Source: Prosthecobacter sp.
Lineage (GTDB): Bacteria > Verrucomicrobiota > Verrucomicrobiia > Verrucomicrobiales > Verrucomicrobiaceae
Length of the DNA stretch: 64,000 nucleotides
Reading direction: 5' to 3'
Assembly: GCA_019186985.1 (NCBI GenBank)
Contig: JABARQ010000016.1
Coordinates: forward strand, 1 to 64,000
In this document: positions 42,942 to 53,284 of the stretch, one piece after another
Numbering within the stretch: the first letter of the stretch is position 1
How the letters are laid out: each line of letters begins with the position of its first letter
Translations under genes and position numbers: made by a program
Notes under the pieces: generated by a model
Told to the model about the DNA's origin: nothing
What the model saw: only the letters and a program-made list of their open reading frames with translations
Databases searched by the model: none

Positions 42942-45341
42942 ATGAACGCCTACGTCACCTTCTTCGTCGGAACCGCCATCCTGCTGCTGCTGCTGTTTTA
43001 CATCGGCACCGTCGTTCACAAAACCAAGCGCTGGGTGGGCTCCTCCCTCATCATGCTGATGACGCTTTTCGCGGTGCTCACCGTCAAGAACATCGGCATC
43101 CCCCTCGGCATCGACCTCAAGGGCGGCAGTGAGTTCGTCGTCCGGCTGAAGGAGTCCACCGACAAGGACGGCAAGACCCAGTCCGTCACCTCGGCCGACG
43201 TCCAGCAGGCCATCAACATCCTGGAAAAACGCCTGAACCCGAACGGCGAAAAGGATCTCGCCATGCAGCCCCAGGGCGCCGACCGCATCCTCATCCAGAT
43301 GCCCGGCGTCAAGCCTGAGGACTTCGCCGACGTCCGCACCAAGATCCAGCAGGTCGCCAAGCTGGAGTTCCGCATCGTCCACCAGGACAGCAGCTCCAAG
43401 ATCGCCGAGATCAACAGCGGCGGCCTGACCGAGCCAGGCTGGCAGAAGATGAGCTACAAGAAGCAGAAGGACGAGCAGGGCAACGACCTGCCTGACCGCG
43501 GCGCCGAACTCGTCCGCAACCGCGCTGACATGGAAGGTGACGGCGTCAGCGACGCCTTCGCGACGATGGACGCCGAAGGCTGGAAGGTGTTCCTCAACCT
43601 CAACGGCGACGGCTCCAGGAAGTTCGACGAGATCGCCTCCGTCAACAAGGGCCGCCAGCTCGCCATCATCGTCGACGGAGAAATCATCTCCGCCCCCGTG
43701 CTTCAGACCGACCACTTCGGCGGCACCGCCGTGATCTCCGGCAACTTCACCCGCGAGTCCTCCGTGCAGCTCGCCACCCTGCTGAAGAACCCGCTGAAAA
43801 ACCCGATGACCATCGAGTCGGAGAACGCAGTCTCCGCCTCCTACGGCCAGTCCTCGATCGACCAGGGCAAATGGATCTGCGTCGCCGGCCTGGTGATGAC
43901 CACCGTGTTCATGCTCTTCATCTACCGCCTCGCCGGCCTCATCGCCATCGTCGGCCTGGTCATCAACCTCGCCATCCTCTTCGGCGGCATGTCGCTCTTC
44001 CAGTTCGTGCTCACCATGCCCGGCATCGCCGGCATCGTGCTCACCATCGGCATGGCGGTCGACGCCAACGTCCTCATCTATGAGCGTCTGCGTGAGGAAA
44101 TGGAGGCCGGCAAGACCCTGACCGGCGCCCTCGAGGCCGCCTACGACAAGGCCTTCTCCGCCATCGCCGACTCCAACATCACCACCATCATCGCGGCGCT
44201 CATCCTCTTCGCCATCTCCGGCGGCCTGGTCCGCGGCTTCGCCGTCACCCTGATGATCGGCCTTGTCTCCTCCCTCATCGGCGCCCTCATCGTCACCCGC
44301 GTCATCTTCATGTGGGTGATCGACAAGGGCCTGCTCACCGGCCTGAAGACCACCAAGATCATCCCCGACAAGGTCTTCGACATCCTTTCCAAGGCCCCGG
44401 CCTTCATCATCGCCTCCCTCGTCGTCACCGCCATCTCCTTCGGCACCATGGCCTTCAAGGGCAAGGAAAGCTTCGGCATCGACTTCCGCGGCGGCTCCCT
44501 CCTCCATGCCGAGCTGGCCGAAGGCAAGAAGCTCACGGACGCCCAGATCGAAGACGTGCTCAAAGGGCTGAAGCTCGCCGACGGCAAGCCCATCGGCAGC
44601 TTCTACATCCAGCGCAAAAACACCGCGACCGGCGGCGAGGTCATCGCCATCCGCGGCGAACAGGCCGCAGGCGCCGTCATCGAAGGGGCGGTCAACAGCA
44701 AGTTCAAGGACAGCATCAAGGGCAGCAGCCTCGAAACCGTCGGTGCGCTGATCGGCTCGGAATCCGCCAAGACCTCCGTCATCGCCATGGGGGTCGCCCT
44801 CGTCTTCATCTTCCTCTACCTCCTGATCCGCTACGAATTCGCCTTCGCCCTTGGCGCTGTCATCGCCCTCTTCCATGACGTGCTCATGGTTCCGGGCCTG
44901 TGCGTGCTCTTCGGCCAGGAAATGAGCCTCATCCACGTCGGCGCCCTGCTCACCATCGCCGGCTACTCCATCAACGACACCATCGTCGTCTTTGACCGCA
45001 TCCGCGAAACGATCAAGCGCGGCGGCTCCGGCAGCACCCGCGACCTGATGAACGAGGCCATCTGCAAGACCCTTAGCCGCACCCTCCTCACCGGCCCCAC
45101 CGCCCTCGCCCCCATGGTGATCCTGCTGTTCATGGGCAATCCGGCCATGACCGAATTCGCCCTGCCGATCACCATCGGTGTGCTCCTCGGCACCTACTCC
45201 TCCATCTTCATCGCCAGCCCGCTTGTGCTCTGGTATGCGAAAAAGACCGGTGTCAGCCTCAAGCGCAAAGTGCTCGAAAGCCACGAGGCCGCCCTCAAGG
45301 CCGAGGCCGCCGTGGCCGCCGCCAAGGCCAGCAACGCCTGA
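42942..45341 (+). CDS. secDF: Protein translocase subunit SecDF (fused)
   Basis: A 799-residue fusion of SecD and SecF, starting MNAYVTFFVGTA at 42942; frame upstream to 42795 overlaps yajC. It has about 12 transmembrane helices. The SecD half has IDLKGGSEFVVRL and GMAVDANVLIYERLREE; the SecF half has GIDFRGGS, HDVLMVPG and GYSINDTIVVFDRIRE. The protein uses the proton motive force to help pull exported proteins across the membrane. Here SecD and SecF are one chain, as in several phyla. It is the last gene of the tgt-yajC-secDF unit and is followed by a strong terminator. Confidence 0.96.
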   Translation: MNAYVTFFVGTAILLLLLFYIGTVVHKTKRWVGSSLIMLMTLFAVLTVKNIGIPLGIDLKGGSEFVVRLKESTDKDGKTQSVTSADVQQAINILEKRLNPNGEKDLAMQPQGADRILIQMPGVKPEDFADVRTKIQQVAKLEFRIVHQDSSSKIAEINSGGLTEPGWQKMSYKKQKDEQGNDLPDRGAELVRNRADMEGDGVSDAFATMDAEGWKVFLNLNGDGSRKFDEIASVNKGRQLAIIVDGEIISAPVLQTDHFGGTAVISGNFTRESSVQLATLLKNPLKNPMTIESENAVSASYGQSSIDQGKWICVAGLVMTTVFMLFIYRLAGLIAIVGLVINLAILFGGMSLFQFVLTMPGIAGIVLTIGMAVDANVLIYERLREEMEAGKTLTGALEAAYDKAFSAIADSNITTIIAALILFAISGGLVRGFAVTLMIGLVSSLIGALIVTRVIFMWVIDKGLLTGLKTTKIIPDKVFDILSKAPAFIIASLVVTAISFGTMAFKGKESFGIDFRGGSLLHAELAEGKKLTDAQIEDVLKGLKLADGKPIGSFYIQRKNTATGGEVIAIRGEQAAGAVIEGAVNSKFKDSIKGSSLETVGALIGSESAKTSVIAMGVALVFIFLYLLIRYEFAFALGAVIALFHDVLMVPGLCVLFGQEMSLIHVGALLTIAGYSINDTIVVFDRIRETIKRGGSGSTRDLMNEAICKTLSRTLLTGPTALAPMVILLFMGNPAMTEFALPITIGVLLGTYSSIFIASPLVLWYAKKTGVSLKRKVLESHEAALKAEAAVAAAKASNA

Positions 45342-45364
45342 TTTTGAAGCACTTCCACCCCATC

Positions 45365-45392
45365 AAAGCCCCGCCGCGTGCGGGGCTTTTTT
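45365..45392 (+). terminator. Intrinsic terminator of the tgt-yajC-secDF unit
   Basis: AAAGCCCCGC at 45365-45374 pairs with GCGGGGCTTT at 45380-45389 around a five-base loop, and the T-run continues to 45392. It begins 24 bases after the secDF stop. Confidence 0.92.
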
Positions 45393-45519
45393 GTGTCCCC
45401 CCTTCAGAAAGAGGTGATCCTCCCTCTTTGCATCCTCAGGAGCCCCCTTGGAATTTATCCATAAACTATAAAAATCATAATGCAGACTATTAACTTCGCC
45501 TTATCTTTGCTCTGCCCGA

Positions 45520-47187
45520 ATGTCCCTCCAGCTCCGCCGATCCTCCATCACCCTGGCGCTCCTCGTCATCACGCCCGTCGCGTTGCTGGCCTGGCTGGGA
45601 ACCTATTTGATCCGTGACGCAGCACGCAGCACCGACAACGCCCGCGGGGCCATTCTTGCCGAACGCTTGTTCGTTGCCGAAAGCCAGCTCTTGCATGACC
45701 TCAGGCAGTTCACGGATCACCTGGACGTGCTTGGAGCCAGTCCGGGGATGGGGTTGGAAACCGCAGGCAGGGAAATCGCCAGACACCCCTGGGTGGCCGA
45801 AGTCTGGTTAAGCCCTCCCGATGGCAGCACCACGGTTCTGGAGGACAAAAAAACTGTCATTCCCACCCAGGATGCCCAGGCCTCGGTTCGATCCTCCGCC
45901 CTTCGTGAACTGCTCAATGCCAGCGGCATCAACGCTCCCTTTGCCTCCATCAGCCCCCAGCCCTTTGCACTCCTCGGCAGCCCCCCGGAGTCCAGCGGTT
46001 CGCAACTCCGCAAGGCTGTCTGGCAGACCGCCGTCAAATCCATCCACTATCACCTGGACTCCCATGGCACGGAGCCCGGATTCGCCAGCGGCTGGCATGT
46101 CACGGACGGCGACTTCATCTACTGGCGGCAGACATCGGGAGGCCTTCTATGCGCCCGGATGGACGGGCAGCAGCTGGGCAAGGCGCTGTTTGACCGCCTT
46201 CCCATCCCCGGCATGAGCAACTATCCAGGAAGGCTCACCCTGACCACCCTCACAGGAATCCCCCTTCACAACTGGGGACGTTCGGAACCGGGTTCGGACG
46301 ATGTTGCCGTGGCCTCGAAAACCTGTGCCGCCCCCCTGACCCAGTGGAGGCTCGCCTACACCCCCGCCTTCAGCGAATTTCCCAAGCCCTACCTCTTCCC
46401 CATCCTCCTCGGCGTCGGCTCCGGCTGCCTTCTTGTCGGTGCCCTGGCCTGGACCTTCTTCCGTGAAAACGACCGTGAAATCCGCGTGGCCCAGCAGCGC
46501 GTCAGCTTTGTGAACCAGATCTCCCACGAACTGAAGACCCCGCTGACCAACATCCGGCTCTACACGGAAATGGCCGCCCACCGGGTCGAGGAATCCGGGG
46601 ACATGATCGGCAAGCGCCATCTCGGCGTCGTCGAGGCCGAGGTCGCCCGCCTTGACCGCCTGATCCAGAACGTCCTCAACTATGCCCGCCAGCAGCGCGA
46701 CAAGCTGACCATCCAGCCGCGCCCCATCTCCCTGGATCATGTCGTCGGCCGCGCCGTGGATCACTGGCGCCTCCTCCTGGAACGCAAGGGCTTCGAACTC
46801 CACACCCGCCTCCTCGGCCCGAACGAGATGACCGCCGACCCGGACGCCATCGAGCAGATCCTCGGCAACCTGATCTCCAACGTCGACAAGTACGCCGGCT
46901 ATGGAAAGTGGATCTCCATCCAGACCGAGCATCTTCCGGAAAAAGGCACCGCCCGCATCATCGTCGAAGACCACGGCCCCGGCATCCCGACCAACAAGCG
47001 GCGCACCGTCTTCGAACCTTTTGAGAGGCTGCGCTCCGACCTCAACGAAGGCGTCAGCGGCACCGGCATCGGCCTGACCATCTCGCGTGAGCTGGCCGAC
47101 CTCCATGGCGGCAGCCTTGAAGTCTGCCCGAACTACAAGAACGGCGCCCGCTTCATCCTCACCCTCCCCCTGCAACCCAAGTCCTGA
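45520..47187 (+). CDS. Membrane sensor histidine kinase
   Basis: A 555-residue two-component sensor. An N-terminal transmembrane helix is at about 10-31 and a second at about 292-314, enclosing a periplasmic sensor domain of about 260 residues with no recognised family. The dimerisation domain has the phosphorylated His336 in ISHELKTPL, and the ATPase domain has DHGPGIP, FEPFERL and GTGIGLTISREL. The response-regulator gene starts about 25 bases after its stop, so the two are a pair. The signal it senses is unknown. It has its own AT-rich upstream spacer after the secDF terminator. Confidence 0.93.
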   Translation: MSLQLRRSSITLALLVITPVALLAWLGTYLIRDAARSTDNARGAILAERLFVAESQLLHDLRQFTDHLDVLGASPGMGLETAGREIARHPWVAEVWLSPPDGSTTVLEDKKTVIPTQDAQASVRSSALRELLNASGINAPFASISPQPFALLGSPPESSGSQLRKAVWQTAVKSIHYHLDSHGTEPGFASGWHVTDGDFIYWRQTSGGLLCARMDGQQLGKALFDRLPIPGMSNYPGRLTLTTLTGIPLHNWGRSEPGSDDVAVASKTCAAPLTQWRLAYTPAFSEFPKPYLFPILLGVGSGCLLVGALAWTFFRENDREIRVAQQRVSFVNQISHELKTPLTNIRLYTEMAAHRVEESGDMIGKRHLGVVEAEVARLDRLIQNVLNYARQQRDKLTIQPRPISLDHVVGRAVDHWRLLLERKGFELHTRLLGPNEMTADPDAIEQILGNLISNVDKYAGYGKWISIQTEHLPEKGTARIIVEDHGPGIPTNKRRTVFEPFERLRSDLNEGVSGTGIGLTISRELADLHGGSLEVCPNYKNGARFILTLPLQPKS

Positions 47188-47212
47188 ACCCTCGTCCCCA
47201 CGCCCCGCCGCC

Positions 47213-47896
47213 ATGAAAATCCTCATCGCCGAAGACGACGAACACACCCGCGAAGCCCTGCGTGAGGTGCTCAGCATGGAGGGCTACGAAGTCGTCACCG
47301 CCAGCGACGGCCTGCAGGCCGTTGACTTCTTCCGCGCCACCACCCCCGACTTCGTCTGCCTGGACGTCATGATGCCCGGCCAGAACGGCTACGAGGCCTG
47401 CAAGCAGATCCGCCGCATCAACGAGCAGGTCCCCATCCTCTTCCTCACCGCCAAGGCCGAGGAGATCGACGCCGTGCTGGGCCTGGAGCTTGGCGCCGAC
47501 GACTACATGACCAAGCCCTTCGGCGTGAAGGAGATCATCGCCCGCATCCGCGCCATCACCCGCCGCACCGCCGCGCGCAGCGCCCAGAAGCCCGGGGACG
47601 ACCAGTTCATCATGGACGACCTGCGCATCGTTCCCTCCGAGCTGCGCGCCTACCGCGGCACCGCCGACATCCAGCTCAGCCCCCGCGACCTCAAGGTGCT
47701 CCGCCTGCTTTATGACAAGCGCGGCAAGGTGGTCGACCGCAACCAGCTCGCGGACGAAGTCTGGGGCATGGACTACTTCCCGGAAAGCAGGGCGCTCGAC
47801 CAGCACATCTCCCAGCTCAGGAAGCGGATCGAAAAGGATCCCGCCAATCCCCGGGTCATCCGCACCGTGCACGGCGCTGGTTACAGATTTGAGTAG
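47213..47896 (+). CDS. OmpR/PhoB-family response regulator
   Basis: A 227-residue regulator starting MKILIAEDDEHT at 47213. The receiver domain has the acidic pair in EDDE, phospho-acceptor Asp51 in CLDVMMPG, Thr79/Lys81 region in FLTAKAEE and Lys101 in DDYMTKPFG. The C-terminal winged helix has LSPRDLKVLRLLY, VDRNQLADEVWG, DQHISQLRKRIE and TVHGAGYRF. It is paired with the histidine kinase just upstream. The genes it controls cannot be inferred. Confidence 0.95.
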   Translation: MKILIAEDDEHTREALREVLSMEGYEVVTASDGLQAVDFFRATTPDFVCLDVMMPGQNGYEACKQIRRINEQVPILFLTAKAEEIDAVLGLELGADDYMTKPFGVKEIIARIRAITRRTAARSAQKPGDDQFIMDDLRIVPSELRAYRGTADIQLSPRDLKVLRLLYDKRGKVVDRNQLADEVWGMDYFPESRALDQHISQLRKRIEKDPANPRVIRTVHGAGYRFE

Positions 47897-48019
47897 GCCG
47901 TCCATCCTGGTCCGGTCCCTGCTCAAACGCACAGGCCCCGTGATGGTTTTTGACCTTGCCACCCCCCGTGGAGACGCTAGGCTCGCCGCCGGTTCCCCCC
48001 GCAAATCCACCCTCCCTAC

Positions 48020-48610
48020 ATGGACAAACGCAAATCGCCCGCCAAGAAAGCCGCCGCCCCCAAGCCAGCCCCCAAACCGAGCGCCGCAGCCTCTTCTTCG
48101 TCGAATTTTGACCTCGCTCACATCCGCGAAATCGTCAGCCTCATGGCTGAAAACGACCTGACCCTCTTCCACTTCGAGAAGCAGGGCTCCAAGCTTGAAC
48201 TCCGCCGCGGCTCCGACTTCGAGGCCGCCAAGGAGCTTCTCAAGCACCTGCCCGCCCAGGCCGCCGCTCCCATGGCCATCGCCGCCCCCGCCGCCCACGT
48301 CGCAGCCGCACCCTCCGCCGCTCCAGCAGCAGCCGCCGCCCCGGCTCCTGCGTCAGCCACCGCCGGTCCGGCCGGCCCCACCATCAACAGCCCGATGGTC
48401 GGCACCTTCTACCGCTCCTCCGCCCCCGGCGAAAAATCCTTCGCCAACATCGGTGACTCCGTCGATGAAAACACCACCGTCTGCATCATCGAGGCCATGA
48501 AGGTCATGAACGAGATCAAGGCCGAGATGCGCGGCACCATCGCCCGCATCCTCGTCGAGGACGGCAAGCCCGTCCAATACGGCCAGCCGCTCTTCGAACT
48601 GAAAGCCTGA
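48020..48610 (+). CDS. accB: Acetyl-CoA carboxylase biotin carboxyl carrier protein
   Basis: A 196-residue protein. A lysine- and alanine-rich N-terminus is followed by the BCCP N-terminal helical region, then a long Ala/Pro linker at about 78-118, and the biotinyl domain from about 119. The biotin is attached to Lys161 in EAMKVMNE; the usual motif is AMKMMN, so the second Met is Val. The protein carries carboxybiotin between biotin carboxylase and carboxyltransferase for fatty acid synthesis. accC starts about 100 bases later on the same strand. Confidence 0.95.
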   Translation: MDKRKSPAKKAAAPKPAPKPSAAASSSSNFDLAHIREIVSLMAENDLTLFHFEKQGSKLELRRGSDFEAAKELLKHLPAQAAAPMAIAAPAAHVAAAPSAAPAAAAAPAPASATAGPAGPTINSPMVGTFYRSSAPGEKSFANIGDSVDENTTVCIIEAMKVMNEIKAEMRGTIARILVEDGKPVQYGQPLFELKA

Positions 48611-48707
48611 TCCGCCCTGCCACGCCCGCCCTGCCTGCAATCCGCCAGGCAGGCCGCAGCCCGGCATGCCACAAACCTTCGATCCCTTCCCTTCGCCCTC
48701 CGCCTCC

Positions 48708-50069
<1,362 letters not shown>

Positions 50070-50120
50070 GCGCAGGCCAAAGGCTGTGCGGCCGTCCCTT
50101 GATGGCAAGCACAGCCATGC

Positions 50121-50840
50121 TTAGTTCCCGCCGGTCGCCGCCACGTCGAGGCTGAAGAACATCATGTGCTGCCACGGCAGGCCGTCGAACTCGCGGACCA
50201 GCTTCAGGCCGTTGGCGTTCATCTCCCTGGTGATCTGCGCCTTGCTCATCTTGTGCTCGGGCTTGATCGGCACGCTGTCGTCCTCGGCCCGGAACTCCAC
50301 CAGCACGATCTGGCCGCCGGGCTTCAGCGCCTTCTTCATGCCCGTGAGCATGGCCTCGGGATGGGAGAACTCGTGATACACGTCCACGAGCAGGATGAGG
50401 TCGCAGGACTTTGGCGGCAGCTTCGGGTCGTCGACCTCGCCGATGATGGGCTCGATGTTGGTGATGGCCTTTTCGGCGATGCGCTCATTGAGCATCACGA
50501 TCATCTCAGGCTGCACGTCCACGGCATAAACTTTGCCGGTGCCGCCGACGGCCTCGGCCATGGGCAGGGTGTGGTAGCCGTTGCCGCTGCCCATGTCACA
50601 GACGCTCATGCCCGTTTTCAGGCGGAGTTCCTCGCGCATCCGGGATGTCGCCTCCTCTCGCTCGCGCTTGTTGCGGATGAGCCAGGCCGCCCCCTGCCAG
50701 TGCATGGTCTGGGCGATGACGCGGCCCTGGTATTCGCCCGGGACCGGGTCCGCTGCCTTTGGCTTTGCAGGAGACTCCTGCGCCTGGACGGAAGACAGAA
50801 GCAGCAGGCCGGGCAGCAGGAGCGGAAGGGAGCGGAGCAT
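50121..50840 (-). CDS. SAM-dependent methyltransferase with signal peptide
   Basis: A 239-residue class I methyltransferase. The first 20 residues (MLRSLPLLLPGLLLLSS, then VQAQ) form a clear signal peptide, so the enzyme appears to be exported, which is strange because SAM is cytoplasmic. The SAM-binding motif is CDMGSGNGYHT, followed by AVDVQPEM and LLVDVYHE, then LKPGGQIVLVEFR. Similar exported methyltransferases are annotated in this phylum, but a function is not known. The gene is convergent with accC and upstream of it lies pyrH on the same strand. Confidence 0.82.
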   Translation of the reverse strand: MLRSLPLLLPGLLLLSSVQAQESPAKPKAADPVPGEYQGRVIAQTMHWQGAAWLIRNKREREEATSRMREELRLKTGMSVCDMGSGNGYHTLPMAEAVGGTGKVYAVDVQPEMIVMLNERIAEKAITNIEPIIGEVDDPKLPPKSCDLILLVDVYHEFSHPEAMLTGMKKALKPGGQIVLVEFRAEDDSVPIKPEHKMSKAQITREMNANGLKLVREFDGLPWQHMMFFSLDVAATGGN

Positions 50841-50900
50841 GAGAAGGAGACGTGGATGACGGACCGCTTTTCTCAGGCTCCAGGAGCGGAAAAACCGGGC

Positions 50901-51644
50901 TCAGAGCGAACCCGTTGCGTTGACCACGGTGCCCAGGGGTTCGCCGACAAGCGCGCGACGGATGTTGTCCGGCTCGTTCATGCTGAACACGACGATGGGC
51001 ATGTTGTTCTCCTGGCAGAGGGAGAAGGCGGTGGCGTCCATGACCTTGAGCTGCTTGGTGAGGCAGTCCTGGAAGCTGACGCTTTCAAAACGCTTCGCGT
51101 CCGGATTCTTGTTCGGGTCGCTGTCGTAGATGCCGTCCACCTTGGTGGCCTTGAAGACCACGTCGGCGCCGATCTCGCTCGCGCGCAGGGCGGCGGTGGT
51201 GTCGGTGGAGAAGAAGGGGTTGCCGGTGCCGGCGGCGAAGATCACCACCCGCCCCAGTTCAAGGTGGCGCATGGCGACACGGCGGATGAAGGGTTCGGCG
51301 ACGTTCTTCATCTCAATCGCGCTCTGCACACGGGTTGGCACGTCGATGGCCTCGAGCATCGACTGGAGCGCGAGGGAGTTCATCACCGTGGCCAGCATGC
51401 CCATGTAGTCGGCCGTGGCGCGTTCCATGCCCTTGTTGCTCGCGGAGACGCCGCGCCAGAAGTTGCCGCCGCCGACGACGAGGGCGATCTCAATGCCGGT
51501 CTGATGGGCCGCCTTGATCTGCGCGGCCATGTCCTCGACGATCGGAGGGCTGATGTTGTCGGTGCTGCCGGGTTCCCGGAGGGCCTCACCGCTGAGTTTG
51601 AGAAGAACGCGTCTGAATTTCCTTAAGCCGGTGATTTCGCCCAT
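50901..51644 (-). CDS. pyrH: UMP kinase
   Basis: A 247-residue amino acid kinase-fold enzyme that phosphorylates UMP to UDP. I chose the start [12 protein letters not shown] at 51644; the frame is open to 51818 with other Met codons. The family motifs are [56 protein letters not shown] and [12 protein letters not shown]. It is divergent from the Nudix gene with about 90 bases between starts. frr or tsf, common neighbours of pyrH, are not here. Confidence 0.95.
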   Translation of the reverse strand: MGEITGLRKFRRVLLKLSGEALREPGSTDNISPPIVEDMAAQIKAAHQTGIEIALVVGGGNFWRGVSASNKGMERATADYMGMLATVMNSLALQSMLEAIDVPTRVQSAIEMKNVAEPFIRRVAMRHLELGRVVIFAAGTGNPFFSTDTTAALRASEIGADVVFKATKVDGIYDSDPNKNPDAKRFESVSFQDCLTKQLKVMDATAFSLCQENNMPIVVFSMNEPDNIRRALVGEPLGTVVNATGSL

Positions 51645-51735
51645 GTATGGTGTGGATTTGGCCCGTGATACATGAAGGCCGGGGCCTTGCAAAGACATTT
51701 GTGGCGCGGTTGTCACAGGTGTTTCAGGATGGTGC

Positions 51736-52263
51736 ATGGAGCATCCCTTCCAGCATTGTTCAGCCTGCGGCGCCGGCGCCCCCGAACCCCGCAGCGGCCG
51801 TGAGCTTGTCTGCCGCACTTGTGGTTACCGCCACTTTGTCACGCCGATCCCCGCCGCCTGCGTGATCCTGCATGATTCCACTGGCCGCCTGCTCGTGATC
51901 AGGCGCGCCCATGAGCCGGGCCTGGGCAGGCTGGGCGTGCCCGGCGGCGTGATCGAGGGCGGCGAGACGGCGGAGGAGGCCTGCGCACGCGAACTGCGGG
52001 AGGAGACCGGGCTGGTCGTGGCGGCGGAGGAGTTCCGCTACTTCACCTCGCTGCCCAACCAATACCTGTTTCAAGGCTTTGTCTGGCCGACGATCGACCT
52101 GTTCTATTCGGCCCGGGTGGAGTCGTTTGACGCCGCCGTTCCGGACGCCGCCGAGGTGTCGCAATGGATGGCGCTGCCGGCGGACAAGGTGCCGCTGGAG
52201 GACTTCGCCTTCGGCTCCAACGCCGAGGCGGTGCGGCGGTGGCGCATGGGCGTGCCGTTTTGA
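51736..52263 (+). CDS. Nudix hydrolase with zinc ribbon
   Basis: A 175-residue protein. The zinc ribbon uses Cys8, Cys11, Cys26 and Cys29, as in NADH pyrophosphatase NudC relatives. The Nudix box [13 protein letters not shown]...RELREETGL (about residues 71-93) supplies the metal-binding glutamates. It should hydrolyse a nucleoside diphosphate linked to another group; the substrate is not predictable. The SQPWPFP/SQPWPFPxS motif of NudC is absent, so it is not a clear NADH pyrophosphatase. The next gene starts 45 bases later. Confidence 0.9.
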   Translation: MEHPFQHCSACGAGAPEPRSGRELVCRTCGYRHFVTPIPAACVILHDSTGRLLVIRRAHEPGLGRLGVPGGVIEGGETAEEACARELREETGLVVAAEEFRYFTSLPNQYLFQGFVWPTIDLFYSARVESFDAAVPDAAEVSQWMALPADKVPLEDFAFGSNAEAVRRWRMGVPF

Positions 52264-52307
52264 AATAGTTCTGGTCAGGCCGTCCGGACTTTGCTCTGGA
52301 TGCGGCC

Positions 52308-53078
52308 ATGTCCTCACCTCTTTTCGACCTTTCCGGCAGGTGCGCCCTCATCACCGGCGGCAGCCGCGGCCTTGGCAAGGCGATGGCCCGCGGCTTTGCC
52401 GAGGCTGGCGCCGATGTGTTCATCTCCAGCCGCAGCGCCGAGGAGCTTCAGGCCGCGGCGGCGGAAATCCGCGATGGCCTGGGCGTGCGGGTCGAGTGGA
52501 TGGTGGCCGACATGGCCGACCGCGCCCAGGTGAAGGCGCTGGCCGCCGAGGCGGAGAAGCGCCTTGGGAAGGTCGACATCCTGGTGAACAACGCCGGCAT
52601 CAACAACCCGCAGGCGATCGATGAGATCACCGACGAAGTCTGGGACCGGAACGTCGAGGTGGACCTCACCAGCGTCATGGGCCTGACCCGGGCCGTCGTG
52701 CCCGGCATGAAGGCCCGGAAATGGGGGAGGATCATCCACATCTCCAGCGTCCTGGGCGTCGGCGGCCGGCTGAAGCGCAACGTCTACTGCGCCTGCAAGG
52801 CGGCGTTGATCGGCCTGGCACGCGCCAGCGCCCTGGACCTCGGCCCCTTCGGCATCACGGTGAACTGCCTCTGCCCCGGGCCGTTCCTGACCGACATGCC
52901 CGGCAAGCTGCTGAGCGACGCCGAGAAGCAGCACTTCGCCGACCGCACGGCCGTGAAGCGCTGGGCCGCCCCCCGGGAGCTGGCCGGCCCGGCCCTGATG
53001 CTGGCCAGCGAGGCGGGCAGCTACATCACCGGCGAGGCCCTGGTCGTGGACGGCGGCGCAGCGGTGAACACACTTTAA
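52308..53078 (+). CDS. Short-chain dehydrogenase/reductase
   Basis: A 256-residue Rossmann-fold oxidoreductase. The cofactor site is TGGSRGLGKAMA and the NNAGIN motif lies after LGKVDILV. The catalytic Ser is in HISSVLGVG and the catalytic Tyr-x3-Lys is YCACK. The C-terminal SYITGEALVVDGG is typical of the gluconate-5-dehydrogenase/3-oxoacyl-ACP reductase group. Arg after the cofactor loop (ISSRS) suggests NADP. Substrate unknown. It could share a transcript with the Nudix gene. Confidence 0.9.
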   Translation: MSSPLFDLSGRCALITGGSRGLGKAMARGFAEAGADVFISSRSAEELQAAAAEIRDGLGVRVEWMVADMADRAQVKALAAEAEKRLGKVDILVNNAGINNPQAIDEITDEVWDRNVEVDLTSVMGLTRAVVPGMKARKWGRIIHISSVLGVGGRLKRNVYCACKAALIGLARASALDLGPFGITVNCLCPGPFLTDMPGKLLSDAEKQHFADRTAVKRWAAPRELAGPALMLASEAGSYITGEALVVDGGAAVNTL

Positions 53079-53284
53079 GTTGGGAACCGCACGCGGGGGC
53101 AGGCGGCGGCCGCATCCGCCTTCGCCGGAGCCCGCCCTGCTGCGAAAGATGCCTCCCGGGGCCTGCGTTTCCCCTCTCCCCCGCAGCGCCCAAGTTTTCG
53201 TGATTTCTGTCATGCCGACAAAGGCGTTGAACTGGCTCCGGCTGCATGGACGGTGCGGGGTCCCGTCCACCCAACACATCCCCC

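Noticed and set aside
42936-45284. Long minus-strand open frame of 782 residues opposite secDF
   Set aside because: It is a composition artefact of GC-rich DNA; the plus strand encodes a full SecDF with all motifs, and the antisense product is low-complexity and acidic.
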